64,000 nt of DNA from Pseudomonas sp. GR 6-02 (GTDB taxonomy: Bacteria; Pseudomonadota; Gammaproteobacteria; Pseudomonadales; Pseudomonadaceae): the NCBI RefSeq assembly GCF_001655615.1, contig NZ_CP011567.1, positions 2,737,001-2,801,000 of the forward strand, given 5' to 3'. A program made the translations under genes and the position numbers. The notes below the pieces were generated by a model. The model saw only the letters and a list, made by a program, of their open reading frames with translations, searched no databases and was not told where the DNA came from. Positions within the stretch are counted from its first letter, which is position 1. Every line of letters starts with the position of its first letter. Positions 7,972-17,183 of the stretch are shown piece after piece.

Positions 7972-9447
7972 ATGTCGGTAAGTGAACCATCCGATTTTCT
8001 GCGGGACGAGCCATGGCGTGAACGCATCTTCAATGGCGACTGGCTACGTCCATTGGGCGGCAGCCATAGCGTCATCGAACCGGCCACCGGCGAGGTGTTG
8101 ACCGTCACCGGCTTGGCCGATGCAGCGGACATCGCGTTTGCCAGCCTGAACGCTGCTCGTGCTCAACCGGCCTGGGCGGCATTGGGGCCACGGGAACGCG
8201 CAGAGATCTTTCGTAAAGCTGCCGCACTGGCCCAGCAACACTTTGCCGAACTGGCGTTGTACATCGCCCGGGAAAGTGGCGGCAGCCTGTTCAAGGGTGA
8301 ACATGAGGTCCGTGAGGCGATCGTGTTGCTGCATCAGGCGGCCGGGCTGCTGTCGCAACCCCATGGTCTGGTTCTGCCGAGCGAAGCGGGGCGTTTGTCC
8401 TATGCACGCCGATTGCCCCATGGCGTGGTCGGGGTGATCTCGCCGTTCAACTTTCCCCTGGTGTTGTCCCTGCGTTCGGTGGCGCCGGCGCTGGCGGCGG
8501 GCAACGCCGTGGTGCTCAAGCCCGATCCGCAGACCCCGGTCAGTGGCGGTTTCATCATTGCCCGGTTGTTCGAGGCGGCCGGTCTGCCCAAGGGCTTGCT
8601 GCAGGTGTTGCCGGGTGCAGCGCCAGCCGGAGAAGCGCTGTGCCGCGATCCGCATGTGCGGATGATCGCGTTCACCGGCTCCACCGCAGCGGGGCGCAAA
8701 GTCGCGGAGCTGGCTGGGCGTCATCTGAAAAAAGTCGCCCTGGAGCTGGGCGGCAAGAACTCGTTGATCGTGCTCGAAGACGCCGATCTCGAACTGGCGG
8801 CCAGTAACGCCGCCTGGGGTGCCTGGCTGCATCAGGGGCAGATTTGCATGGCCACCGGACGCATCCTGGCCCATGAGTCGATTGCACAAGAACTGGTCCG
8901 CCGGTTGGCAGAAAAGGCACGGGCAATCACGGTCGGCAATGCCGCTCGCGGTGAGGCGGTGCTGGGGCCGTTGATCAACAAACGCCAGCTGTTGCGAGTG
9001 CATGAAATCGTCACGGAGAGTGTGACGGCCGGGGCAACTCTGCAAGCCGGCGGCGAGTATGAGCAGCTCTTCTACCAACCCACGGTGCTTTCCGGTGTGC
9101 GCCCGGGCATGCGCGCGTTCGACGAGGAAATCTTCGGCCCGGTGGCCACGGTGGTGAGTTTTGCCAGCGACGATGAGGCCATCGACCTGGCCAACCGCAC
9201 CGAGTATGGCTTGTCCGCGGGGATCATTTCGCCTTCGGTCGGGCACGCGATGGCGATGGGCGAGCAACTCAATTGCGGGCTGTTGCACATCAACGACCAG
9301 ACAGTGGCCGACGAATGCATCAACCCCTTCGGCGGACGCGGCAGCTCAGGAAATGCCGGCAGCGTAGGCGGCCCGGCCGACTGGGATGAATACACCCAAT
9401 GGCAATGGGTGACGGTCAAGGATAAGGCGCCGCGTTACCCGTTCTGA
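7972..9447 (+). CDS. NAD-dependent aromatic aldehyde dehydrogenase (benzaldehyde dehydrogenase XylC-like)
   Basis: A 491-residue aldehyde dehydrogenase. The catalytic core includes SPFNFPLVLSLR, the NAD-binding segment FTGSTAAGRK, the general-base region LELGGKNSL and the nucleophilic cysteine in HQGQICMATGR. Overall it looks most like XylC-type benzaldehyde dehydrogenases and would oxidise an aromatic aldehyde to its acid. The start at 7972 has GGAG (7962-7965) six bases upstream; an earlier in-frame ATG at 7912 lacks one. It is the first gene after the sigma-54 promoter and is followed by a CalA-like alcohol dehydrogenase, so the pair may oxidise coniferyl or benzyl alcohol through the aldehyde to the acid. 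Confidence 0.88.
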   Translation: MSVSEPSDFLRDEPWRERIFNGDWLRPLGGSHSVIEPATGEVLTVTGLADAADIAFASLNAARAQPAWAALGPRERAEIFRKAAALAQQHFAELALYIARESGGSLFKGEHEVREAIVLLHQAAGLLSQPHGLVLPSEAGRLSYARRLPHGVVGVISPFNFPLVLSLRSVAPALAAGNAVVLKPDPQTPVSGGFIIARLFEAAGLPKGLLQVLPGAAPAGEALCRDPHVRMIAFTGSTAAGRKVAELAGRHLKKVALELGGKNSLIVLEDADLELAASNAAWGAWLHQGQICMATGRILAHESIAQELVRRLAEKARAITVGNAARGEAVLGPLINKRQLLRVHEIVTESVTAGATLQAGGEYEQLFYQPTVLSGVRPGMRAFDEEIFGPVATVVSFASDDEAIDLANRTEYGLSAGIISPSVGHAMAMGEQLNCGLLHINDQTVADECINPFGGRGSSGNAGSVGGPADWDEYTQWQWVTVKDKAPRYPF

Positions 9448-9496
9448 CGGGCCGGTTTTGTCGGGCCGACAAGGTAGGTCGGCTCACCGAGTACAC

Positions 9497-9511
9497 AAAA
9501 ATAATAAGAGG
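9497..9511 (+). promoter_or_regulatory. A-rich Crc/Hfq-like motif overlapping the calA ribosome site
   Basis: AAAAATAATAAGAGG: four successive AAN triplets (9497-9508) run straight into the ribosome site before the ATG at 9519, the position expected for Crc/Hfq translational repression. Confidence 0.6.
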
Positions 9512-9518
9512 ACTCAAC

Positions 9519-10286
9519 ATGAAACTCGACAACAAGATTGTGCTGGTGACTGGCGTCTCTTCGGGTATCGGCGCGGCCACGGCAAGCCTGCTGCGCAGCC
9601 ACGGCGCCCACGTGATTGGCGTGGACCTGAAGGCGCCGCACATGACCCTGGATGGTTTTGTTCAGGGCGATCTGAGCAGTGCCGAGAACATCGACCGGTT
9701 GCTGGCGCAGCTACCGGCACGGATCGACAGCCTGTGCAATATCGCCGGGGTGCCGGGCACTGCAAACCCGCAACTGTTGGCGCGGGTCAACTACCTGGGA
9801 TTGCGCCACTTGAGCAGCGCGTTGCTGCCACGCATCAACGCTGGCGGCAGCATCGTCAATATCGCCTCGATCCTCGGCGCCGAGTGGCCGTTACGTCTGG
9901 AACAGCACAAGGCGCTGGCGTGCATCGAAGGTTTCGCCGCCGGGCAGGCCTGGCTGGCCGAGCACCCGGTACCGGACCAGACCTGCTACCAGTATTTCAA
10001 GGAAGCCTTGATCGTCTGGAATTACCTGCAGGCCCAACCCTGGTTTCTCGAACATTCGGTGCGCATGAACAGCGTCGCGCCAGGTCCGGTTTTCACGCCG
10101 ATCCTCGGCGACTTCGTGAGCATGCTCGGTGAGGCCCGAACCCAGGCCGATGCCCATCGCATGAAACGCCCCGCTTATGCCGATGAGGTAGCGGCGGTGA
10201 TCGCTTTCCTGTGTGCCGACGAGTCGCGCTGGATCAACGGCGTCAACCTGGCCGTCGATGGCGGATTGGCCTCCACCTACATCTGA
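9519..10286 (+). CDS. calA: Coniferyl alcohol dehydrogenase-like SDR
   Basis: A 255-residue short-chain dehydrogenase. The cofactor motif TGVSSGIGAATA is near residue 10. NIAGVPGTANPQL and the late CQYFKEALI-type stretch (here CYQYFKEALIVW, containing the YxxxK catalytic pair) match coniferyl alcohol dehydrogenase CalA of Pseudomonas as I remember it, as does the C-terminal CADESRWINGVNLAVDGGLAST. CalA oxidises coniferyl alcohol to coniferyl aldehyde with NAD. A 71-base gap separates it from the preceding aldehyde dehydrogenase, so they are probably one transcript. It links lignin-type monomers to the ferulate operon 15 kb away. The assignment rests on remembered similarity; another aryl alcohol could be the substrate. 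Confidence 0.78.
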   Translation: MKLDNKIVLVTGVSSGIGAATASLLRSHGAHVIGVDLKAPHMTLDGFVQGDLSSAENIDRLLAQLPARIDSLCNIAGVPGTANPQLLARVNYLGLRHLSSALLPRINAGGSIVNIASILGAEWPLRLEQHKALACIEGFAAGQAWLAEHPVPDQTCYQYFKEALIVWNYLQAQPWFLEHSVRMNSVAPGPVFTPILGDFVSMLGEARTQADAHRMKRPAYADEVAAVIAFLCADESRWINGVNLAVDGGLASTYI

Positions 10287-10297
10287 AATGCACACCT

Positions 10298-10321
10298 GTA
10301 GACGGCGGCGCAAGCCGCTAC
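10298..10321. other. Short intercistronic hairpin with GNRA tetraloop
   Basis: GCGGC-GCAA-GCCGC (10305-10318) folds as a five-pair stem capped by a GCAA tetraloop, flanked by GTAG and CTAC. It sits between calA and the DUF1302 gene, just before an A-rich leader; possibly an mRNA-processing or stability element. There is no T-tract, so it is not a clear terminator. Confidence 0.4.
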
Positions 10322-10339
10322 CTGTGGCGAAGCCATGCC

Positions 10340-10360
10340 AAAAATAAAAATAATGAGGAG
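10340..10360 (+). promoter_or_regulatory. A-rich Crc/Hfq-like motif and ribosome site before the DUF1302 gene
   Basis: AAAAATAAAAATAATGAGGAG: the A-rich repeat is followed directly by GAGGAG, then the ATG at 10366. Confidence 0.6.
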
Positions 10361-10365
10361 CGTCC

Positions 10366-12015
10366 ATGGACAACGTTAAACGTTGCTTTCGTTTCAAGCA
10401 TTGCGCCCTGTTTCTGGCGTTATGCAGCGCCGGTGTGATGGTCGAAAGGGTCGAGGCCATGCAAATGGACCTTGGTGATTCCGACTGGAAACTGCGTTGG
10501 GACAACACCATCAAGTACAGCCAGGCCTGGCGTCTTCAGGGGCAGGACAGCCGATTGGTCAACGCACCGACCGCCAACGGCCTGTATCCCTCGATCCAGA
10601 GTCAGGGCGATAAAAACTTCAGCAGTGGCCTGGTCTCCAATCGTCTGGACCTGTTTTCCGAAATGGACCTCAGCCGGCAAAACTATGGCCTGCGTGTGAG
10701 CGGCGCAGCCTGGTACGACGATATCTACAACAAGGACACCGACAGCAGCGAGCAAACGCATTTCCTCAGCGAAACCCGCAAGCTCCACGGTCGCGACGCG
10801 GAAATTCTCGACGCCTTCGTGTTCCTGCGCGGTGACCTCGGTGAAGACTCCCAGGGCGTGGTGCGTCTGGGCCGACACAGCCTGATCTACGGCGAAAGCC
10901 TGTTCTACGGTGGCAACGGCATTGCCAATGCCCAGGGCCCGACCGATGTGGTCAAGTTGCTCAGCGTGCCGGGGACCCAGTTCAAGGAGATCCTGCGTCC
11001 GGTCAATCAGATCTCCGGGCAGTTGCAGATCAACCCGCAGTTGTCGGTGGGCGCTTACTACCAGTTTGAGTGGGAACGCTCCAATGTGCCCGGCGCCGGC
11101 AGCTACCTGAGCGATATCGATGCCATCGGTTACGGCAGCGGTTCACTGCGCGAAGTGTTCGGCAACGACACGGTGAATGGCGGTGATTTGAAACCGCGAA
11201 ATTCGGGGCAGGGCGGTATGCAGATCCGCTTCAAGCCGACCGGCACCGAGCTGGAGTTGGGTTTCTACGCTGCGCAGTATCACGACAAAACCCCGACCGG
11301 CCTGTACGCCTACCTCGACGGTGCGGCTGCGGCCGCCACCGGGTTGCCGATCCTGAGTTCCTATCGTCAGGTCTACGCCGAAGACATCAAGACTGCCGGC
11401 GTCAGCTTCTCCACCGCTTATGGGCCGTTCAACTTTGCCGGTGAAACTTCCGTGCGCTGGAACGCGCCGCTGGTGAGCAATCTGCAAGTGGTGGCCCCTG
11501 GCGTGGCGGCCGATGGCGACGATAACTCACTGTTTGCCAGGGGCAAAACCGCTCACGCCAACCTGTCGGCGATTTACCTGTTATCGCCCACCGCATTTTG
11601 GGATGGCGGCTCGGCACTGGCCGAGCTGGCCTGGAACCGCACCCTGAGCGTGACCGAGAACGCCGCCGCGCTGGATGCCAACACCACCCGCGATGCTACG
11701 GCACTGCGGGTATTGGTGGAGCCGGCGTACTTCCAGATTGTCGACGGGATCGACCTGACCGTGCCGATCGGCATGGGTGTGGTACTCGATGGGCGCTCTT
11801 CGGCGGTCAACAAATCGGGCTTCGGCAATACCCATTCCGGCGACTGGAGTGTCGGGCTCAAGGCCACCTACCTGCAGCGCTGGGATGTCGGCCTGAACTA
11901 CGTGAACTTCTTCGGTGCCCCAAAAGCCGGGCTGCGCGAGGACGGCAATTTCAGTTACGGGCAGTCGTTGGCCGACCGCGACTTCGTCTCGCTCTACGTG
12001 AAAACCTCATTCTAA
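10366..12015 (+). CDS. DUF1302 family outer-membrane protein
   Basis: A 549-residue exported protein with an N-terminal hydrophobic segment (CALFLALCSAGVMV) followed by beta-rich sequence with typical family phrases: WKLRWDNTIKYSQAWRL near the mature start, and a C-terminus ending in YVKTSF as in outer-membrane barrels. DUF1302 proteins regularly travel with DUF1329, YCF48-like and MMPL genes in strains that degrade hydrophobic compounds, and are thought to form the outer-membrane part of an uptake or export route. All four are present in order here, downstream of calA. The precise cargo is unknown; the context suggests a hydrophobic aromatic or lignan-like compound. Confidence 0.85.
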   Translation: MDNVKRCFRFKHCALFLALCSAGVMVERVEAMQMDLGDSDWKLRWDNTIKYSQAWRLQGQDSRLVNAPTANGLYPSIQSQGDKNFSSGLVSNRLDLFSEMDLSRQNYGLRVSGAAWYDDIYNKDTDSSEQTHFLSETRKLHGRDAEILDAFVFLRGDLGEDSQGVVRLGRHSLIYGESLFYGGNGIANAQGPTDVVKLLSVPGTQFKEILRPVNQISGQLQINPQLSVGAYYQFEWERSNVPGAGSYLSDIDAIGYGSGSLREVFGNDTVNGGDLKPRNSGQGGMQIRFKPTGTELELGFYAAQYHDKTPTGLYAYLDGAAAAATGLPILSSYRQVYAEDIKTAGVSFSTAYGPFNFAGETSVRWNAPLVSNLQVVAPGVAADGDDNSLFARGKTAHANLSAIYLLSPTAFWDGGSALAELAWNRTLSVTENAAALDANTTRDATALRVLVEPAYFQIVDGIDLTVPIGMGVVLDGRSSAVNKSGFGNTHSGDWSVGLKATYLQRWDVGLNYVNFFGAPKAGLREDGNFSYGQSLADRDFVSLYVKTSF

Positions 12016-12030
12016 TAAGGTGGATTCGCC

Positions 12031-13392
12031 ATGCAGAACAAAGCATTTCTCAACACTTGCGTCCTCACCCTGGCCCTTGCCGGCATGAGCCTGGCGCAGG
12101 CGGCCGTGTCGCCTGAGCAGGCTGCACGTTTGAAGACTGAACTGACACCCCTTGGTGGCGAGCGCGCCGGCAACGCCGATGGCAGCATCCCGGCCTGGCA
12201 AGGCGGTTACACCAAGGTCGCGCCTGGCTACAAGCCAGGTGACAAACGTCCCGATCCATTCGCCGGTGAAAAACCGCTGTATTCGATCAAGGCCTCGAAC
12301 ATGGAGCAGTACGCCAATGTATTGGCCGAAGGCACCAAACTGCTGCTGAAGAAATACCCGGACTATCGCCTGGACGTCTACCCGACCCATCGCTCGGCGG
12401 CAGCCCCGCAATGGGTGTATGACAACACCGGCAAGAATGCCACCCGCGCCACGCTGGACGTGGCGAGCGAGAAAGTCACCGGCGCCTATGGCGGCATTCC
12501 GTTCCCGATCCCGGAAAACGGTACGCAAGTGCTGTGGAACTATCGATTGTCCTGGCAGGGCGGCGACACCATCAGCTCGCCTTTCGATACCTGGCTGATG
12601 ACCGCCGGCGGCAAGAAAGTCCAGGCAACCCGCGCCCAGTACACCTACCAGTTTCCCTACTACGTCGAAGACGGCAGCCTGGAAAACTTTTCCGGCAAGT
12701 ACCTGGTGGGCAAGCTGCTGACCGAGTTGCCATCGTCCAAGGCCGGTGAAGGCCTGATGACCCATTGGGACCTGGACCCGGCCAACCGCGCGGCCTGGCA
12801 GTATCTGGTCGGCCAGCGCCGGGTGCGTCGTGCGCCGAACATTGCCTACGACACCCCGGACTTCGTGACCTCAGGGGTCGGTCTGTTCGACGAAGCGTTC
12901 ATGCTGTTCGGGCCTACCGATCGCTATGACCTCAAGCTGATGGGCAAGAAAGAACTGATTGTCGCCTACAACAATAACCGCGCCGGCCTCGCCAAGAGCG
13001 ACGACCTGGTCAAACAGAACTTCCTCAATCCTGACCTGGTGCGTTGGGAGAAACATCGGGTCTGGGTGGTCGAGGCCACGCTCAAATCCGGCAAGCGCCA
13101 TGTGGTGCCGCGTCGCACCTACTACATCGACGAAGACTCCTGGCAGATCCTGATGGCCGACGGGTATGACGCCCAGGGCAAGCTCGGACGGCAGATGTAT
13201 TCGCTGACGCTGTTGGCGCCGGACCTGCCGGCCCTCACCGCGCAGGTCATGTGGGGCAGCTACAACCTCGACACCGGCGCCTACTTCCTCAACTCCTCGA
13301 GCAACGATCTGGCGGTCCAGTACCAGAAAGTCGCGAAACCTTCGGCGTCCTATTTCACGCCGGATGCCATGGCCAACGAAAACATGCGTTGA
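12031..13392 (+). CDS. DUF1329 family periplasmic or outer-membrane-associated protein
   Basis: A 453-residue protein with a clear signal peptide (VLTLALAGMSLAQA-AVSPEQA). The body matches the DUF1329 family: LTPLGGERAGNADGSIPAWQGG near the N-terminus, later TAPFDTWL-like (SSPFDTWLMTAGGK) and RRTYYIDEDSWQILMADGYDAQGKL. DUF1329 proteins are related in fold to LolA/LolB lipoprotein carriers, so a lipophile-shuttling role in the periplasm is plausible. It starts 15 bases after the DUF1302 stop and is clearly co-transcribed. No enzymatic motif is visible. Confidence 0.85.
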   Translation: MQNKAFLNTCVLTLALAGMSLAQAAVSPEQAARLKTELTPLGGERAGNADGSIPAWQGGYTKVAPGYKPGDKRPDPFAGEKPLYSIKASNMEQYANVLAEGTKLLLKKYPDYRLDVYPTHRSAAAPQWVYDNTGKNATRATLDVASEKVTGAYGGIPFPIPENGTQVLWNYRLSWQGGDTISSPFDTWLMTAGGKKVQATRAQYTYQFPYYVEDGSLENFSGKYLVGKLLTELPSSKAGEGLMTHWDLDPANRAAWQYLVGQRRVRRAPNIAYDTPDFVTSGVGLFDEAFMLFGPTDRYDLKLMGKKELIVAYNNNRAGLAKSDDLVKQNFLNPDLVRWEKHRVWVVEATLKSGKRHVVPRRTYYIDEDSWQILMADGYDAQGKLGRQMYSLTLLAPDLPALTAQVMWGSYNLDTGAYFLNSSSNDLAVQYQKVAKPSASYFTPDAMANENMR

Positions 13393-13462
13393 ACCTGAGG
13401 GGGCCGTGGTGGGTGAGGGTGCGCGCTACGGTCGCTTGTGACTTTGCGAGTGGGATACCGAC

Positions 13463-14563
13463 ATGATGGTGCAAAAACGCTATGCGGGCTTCGGCCTGCG
13501 CCGGGGCGCCTGCGTCCTGGCATTGGGTTTGATGGCGTGTGTATTCAGCGCCCAGGCGAATACGTTTGCAGTACTGCAGCAGCCGGCACTGCCGACCGCC
13601 AAGGCCCAGCGCGCGGCATTGCTCGGGCTGACCCGGGCCGGCGAGCGACTGGTGGCGGTCGGCGAGCGCGGGATCGTGCTGCTCTCGGATGACGCTGGAG
13701 TGAATTGGCGCCAGGCCAGTGTGCCGGTCAGCGTCAGCCTGACGGCGGTGCAGTTCGTCGATGCCGAGCAGGGTTGGGCAGTCGGTCATCTGGGCGTGGT
13801 GTTGCACACCGAGGACGGCGGTGAAACCTGGCACAAGCAACTCGACGGTGAACGCGCCGCCGCGCTGGCGGTGCAGGCCGCTGAGCGCGATGCCGATCAG
13901 CCGGGCGGCGCCGGCAACCTGGCGCAGGCCCGGCAGATGCTCGACGACGGACCGGACAAACCGTTCCTCGACCTGTACTTCAGTGACCGCCTGCATGGCT
14001 ACGTCGTTGGCGCCTATAACCAGATCTACCGCACCGACGACGGTGGGCGAAGCTGGCAGCCGTGGATGCAGCATGTGGACAATCCGCAGGGCTTGAACCT
14101 GTATGGCATTCGCGTCTCGGGCAACGATCTGCTGCTGGTGGGGGAGAGCGGTTTGCTGTTGCGTTCGACCGATGCCGGGCATTCATTCCAGGCCTTGAAG
14201 TCACCTTATGAAGGCAGCTTTTTCGGCCTGCTCGGCACTCGCGGCGGCGCCTTGATTGCCTATGGTTTGCGCGGTAACGCCTGGTGGTCCGATGACCGTG
14301 GCGGCAGTTGGCGACGCCTCGACACCGGCATCGAATCAACACTGGCGAGCGCCATCGAACTGCGCGATGGCAGCCTGCTGTTGGCCAGCCAGGGCGGCGA
14401 ACTTTTATTCAGCCATGACCAGGGTCGTAGCTTCGACAAACGCCAGAGCCGCAGCGGCGGGACTGTCGCGGCCGTGCAACAGGCGGCCGACGGCAGCCTG
14501 GCCAGCGTCGGTTTGAGCGGTGTGGCCGCTGACCAGGATCCACGGGCCTCCGCCAAACCTTGA
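13463..14563 (+). CDS. YCF48-like beta-propeller protein
   Basis: A 366-residue exported protein. The N-terminal segment ending CVFSAQA is a signal peptide. The mature part carries repeated propeller blades with the YCF48/BNR-type pattern, for example HLGVVLHTEDGGETWHKQL, YNQIYRTDDGGRSWQPW, ESGLLLRSTDAGHSF and GNAWWSDDRGGSWRRL. In bacteria such proteins accompany DUF1302/DUF1329/MMPL sets and probably act as a periplasmic assembly or adaptor factor. Two ATG codons (13463 and 13466) lie together; either could be used. Nothing suggests a photosystem role here. Confidence 0.85.
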   Translation: MMVQKRYAGFGLRRGACVLALGLMACVFSAQANTFAVLQQPALPTAKAQRAALLGLTRAGERLVAVGERGIVLLSDDAGVNWRQASVPVSVSLTAVQFVDAEQGWAVGHLGVVLHTEDGGETWHKQLDGERAAALAVQAAERDADQPGGAGNLAQARQMLDDGPDKPFLDLYFSDRLHGYVVGAYNQIYRTDDGGRSWQPWMQHVDNPQGLNLYGIRVSGNDLLLVGESGLLLRSTDAGHSFQALKSPYEGSFFGLLGTRGGALIAYGLRGNAWWSDDRGGSWRRLDTGIESTLASAIELRDGSLLLASQGGELLFSHDQGRSFDKRQSRSGGTVAAVQQAADGSLASVGLSGVAADQDPRASAKP

Positions 14564-14615
14564 AACTTCACGGTGCAGCGCTATCGGGCCACGGCCCGTG
14601 CAACAGGAGTCAGAC

Positions 14616-17039
14616 TTGAAAGACGACAAAACCCAAACCGTGATCGGCCGCCTGGCAGACTTCGACCAGGCGTCGGGCAACTTCGCCGAGCGGGCGATCT
14701 TCAACCATCGACCGCTGGTGATCCTGCTGTGTCTGCTGGTGACGCTGGTGCTCGGCTGGCAAGCCACGCGCATCGGCATCAATGCCAGTTATGAGAAAAC
14801 CATTCCCACGGGGCATCCCTATGTCGCCAACTTTCTGGAGAATCGCAGTGAGTTGAGCGGCCTGGGCAACTCGCTGCGGATCGCCGTGGAGGTCAAACAA
14901 GGCAGCATTTTCACCAAGGACTATCTCGACACCTTGGCCAGGCTCAACGACGAGCTCTATCTGCTGCCGGGTGTCGACCGGCCCTACATGAAATCGTTAT
15001 GGACCCCGACCACGCGCTGGACCGCCGTGACCGAGGAGGGGCTCGATGGCGGCACCGTGATCCCCGACGACTACGATGGCTCGGCGGCCAGTATCGAACA
15101 GGTGCGGACCAACGTCGCGCGTTCCGGTGAGGTCGGTCAATTGGTGGCCGGCAACTTCAAGTCCAGCGTGATCTTCGTGCCGTTGCTGGACATCAGTCCG
15201 CAGACCGGCAAGGCCCTGGACTACGGCGAGTTTTCCCGGCAACTGGAAGCCCTGCGGGACAAGTACCAGAGCGATGACCTGCGGATTCACATCACCGGTT
15301 TCACCAAAATCGTCGGCGACCTGATCGAGGGGCTGACTCAAGTTTTGCTGTTCTTCGTGGTGGCGGTACTGGTGACGGTGTTGGTGCTGTTTGGCTATAC
15401 CCGCTGCGCGCGCAGCACGCTGGTGGTGGTGACGTGTTCGCTGGTGGCGGTGCTCTGGCAGCTGGGTCTGCTCGCCACCCTCGGTTATGAATTGGACCCG
15501 TACTCGGCGCTGGTGCCGTTTCTGGTGTTCGCCATTGGCATGAGCCACGGCGCGCAGAAGATGAACGGCATCATGCAGGACGTCGGTCGCGGCACCCACC
15601 GGGTGGTGGCCGCGCGTTATACCTTCCGCCGACTGTTCGCGGCCGGCATGACCGCGTTGCTCTGTGATGCGGTGGGCTTCGCGGTGTTGCTGGTGATCAA
15701 TATCCGGGTGATTCAGGATCTGGCGATCACCGCCAGCCTCGGTGTGGCGGTGCTGATCTTCACCAACCTGATTCTGTTGCCGATCCTGCTCAGCTATATC
15801 GGTGTCAGCCCGGCAGCAGCGCAACGCAGCCTGAGTTCGGAAAACGCCGAACTGCAGGCGCAGATCAAGCATCCGTTGTGGCGCGTACTCGATTTGTTCA
15901 CCCAACGGCGCTGGGCCATGGGCGCCATGCTGGGCGGTCTGCTGCTGGCAGCGTTCGGTTTTGCCGTGAGCCTGCACCTGAAGATCGGTGATCTCGATCC
16001 CGGCGCTCCGGAGTTGCGGGCTGACTCGCGCTACAACCGTGACGCGCTGTTCATGACCCAGAACTATGCGGCCAGCTCGGATATTTTCGTGGTCATGATC
16101 AAGACTCCGGAAGATCAGTGCACCCGTTACGCGAGCCTGTCGGCAGTGGATGCGTTGGCCTGGCGGCTGGAGCAATTGCCCGGTGTGGAGTCGACCACCT
16201 CGATGGCGGCGCTGAGCAAAATCGCCACGGCCGGTTACAACGAAGGCAACTTCAAATGGTATGAGTTGATCCCCAATGACGGTGCGCTGGGCGCCGTGCA
16301 AACCCGTGCTCCGCGGGAGCTGTTCAATCAGGGCTGTTCGATGTTGTCGCTGTACGTTTACCTGGCCGATCACAAGGCCGATACCCTGAATCGGGTGGTG
16401 CAGGCCAGCGAGAAATTCATCAGCGAGCATCAGATGCCAGAGGTCAAATTCATGCTCGCCGCCGGCAGCGCCGGGATCGAAGCCGCGACCAATATCGTGG
16501 TGAAAAAATCCATGCGCGAGATGCTGTTCTGGGTCTACGGCGCGGTCAGCCTGTTGTGCCTGCTGACCTTCCGCAGCTGGCGTGCAACCCTTTGCGCGAT
16601 GCTGCCGCTGATGCTCACCTCGATACTGTGCGAGGCGCTGATGGTGGGGCTGGGCATGGGGGTCAAAGTCGCGACACTGCCGGTAATCGCATTGGGCGTG
16701 GGCATTGGCATCGACTACGCGCTGTATGTCTTGAGTGTAATCCTGGCTCGCATGCGTGCCGGCGACACCCTGGCCCAGGCGTATTACCAGGCGCTGCTGT
16801 TCACCGGCAAAGTGGTGTTGCTGACCGGCATGACCCTGGCGGTCGCAGTGTCGACCTGGGCGTTTTCACCGATCAAGTTCCAGGCCGACATGGGGATTCT
16901 GCTGGCGTTCATGTTCCTGGTGAACATGCTCGGCGCCCTGATCCTGCTGCCGGCCCTGGCCTGGCTGTTGCTGCCGCAGAAGGTCTTCGCAAAAAAGCCT
17001 GAAGCGAGCCGGCATGGGCTGTTGGTCAAGGAGGGCTGA
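14616..17039 (+). CDS. MMPL/RND-type inner-membrane transporter
   Basis: An 807-residue membrane protein with the RND layout: one membrane helix near residues 30-50 (PLVILLCLLVTLVLGW), a large periplasmic loop, a block of five or six helices, and a second copy of the same pattern starting near residue 440. It contains the MMPL-type GVGIGIDYALYVL in the second half and VPFLVFAIGMSHGAQKMN in the first. The chosen start is TTG, six bases after AGGAG (14605-14609); the upstream ATG at 14520 would overlap the previous gene and has no ribosome site. As the energised part of the DUF1302-DUF1329-YCF48 set it probably moves a hydrophobic substrate across the envelope; the direction is unknown. Confidence 0.87.
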   Translation: MKDDKTQTVIGRLADFDQASGNFAERAIFNHRPLVILLCLLVTLVLGWQATRIGINASYEKTIPTGHPYVANFLENRSELSGLGNSLRIAVEVKQGSIFTKDYLDTLARLNDELYLLPGVDRPYMKSLWTPTTRWTAVTEEGLDGGTVIPDDYDGSAASIEQVRTNVARSGEVGQLVAGNFKSSVIFVPLLDISPQTGKALDYGEFSRQLEALRDKYQSDDLRIHITGFTKIVGDLIEGLTQVLLFFVVAVLVTVLVLFGYTRCARSTLVVVTCSLVAVLWQLGLLATLGYELDPYSALVPFLVFAIGMSHGAQKMNGIMQDVGRGTHRVVAARYTFRRLFAAGMTALLCDAVGFAVLLVINIRVIQDLAITASLGVAVLIFTNLILLPILLSYIGVSPAAAQRSLSSENAELQAQIKHPLWRVLDLFTQRRWAMGAMLGGLLLAAFGFAVSLHLKIGDLDPGAPELRADSRYNRDALFMTQNYAASSDIFVVMIKTPEDQCTRYASLSAVDALAWRLEQLPGVESTTSMAALSKIATAGYNEGNFKWYELIPNDGALGAVQTRAPRELFNQGCSMLSLYVYLADHKADTLNRVVQASEKFISEHQMPEVKFMLAAGSAGIEAATNIVVKKSMREMLFWVYGAVSLLCLLTFRSWRATLCAMLPLMLTSILCEALMVGLGMGVKVATLPVIALGVGIGIDYALYVLSVILARMRAGDTLAQAYYQALLFTGKVVLLTGMTLAVAVSTWAFSPIKFQADMGILLAFMFLVNMLGALILLPALAWLLLPQKVFAKKPEASRHGLLVKEG

Positions 17040-17183
17040 GGACTCGGCAAGCGCTACACGAGGACGGGGACAGTGAGGACCGACTAGCCGTTTTCGGCAC
17101 AATTGCGCCAATGCCTGTTACGGCGGAATGGAACTTGCCTCCCCAACGGCCTGCAAGCCTTGTGTGCCCAACAGGAAAGGTCC

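Noticed and set aside
14520..14615. Upstream ATG extension of the MMPL gene
   Set aside because: It would overlap the YCF48-like gene and lacks a ribosome site, whereas TTG at 14616 has AGGAG six bases before it.
14997..16430. 477-codon minus-strand frame rich in His and Gln inside the MMPL gene
   Set aside because: The composition is what membrane-protein codons give when read on the opposite strand; no start signal and no family match.
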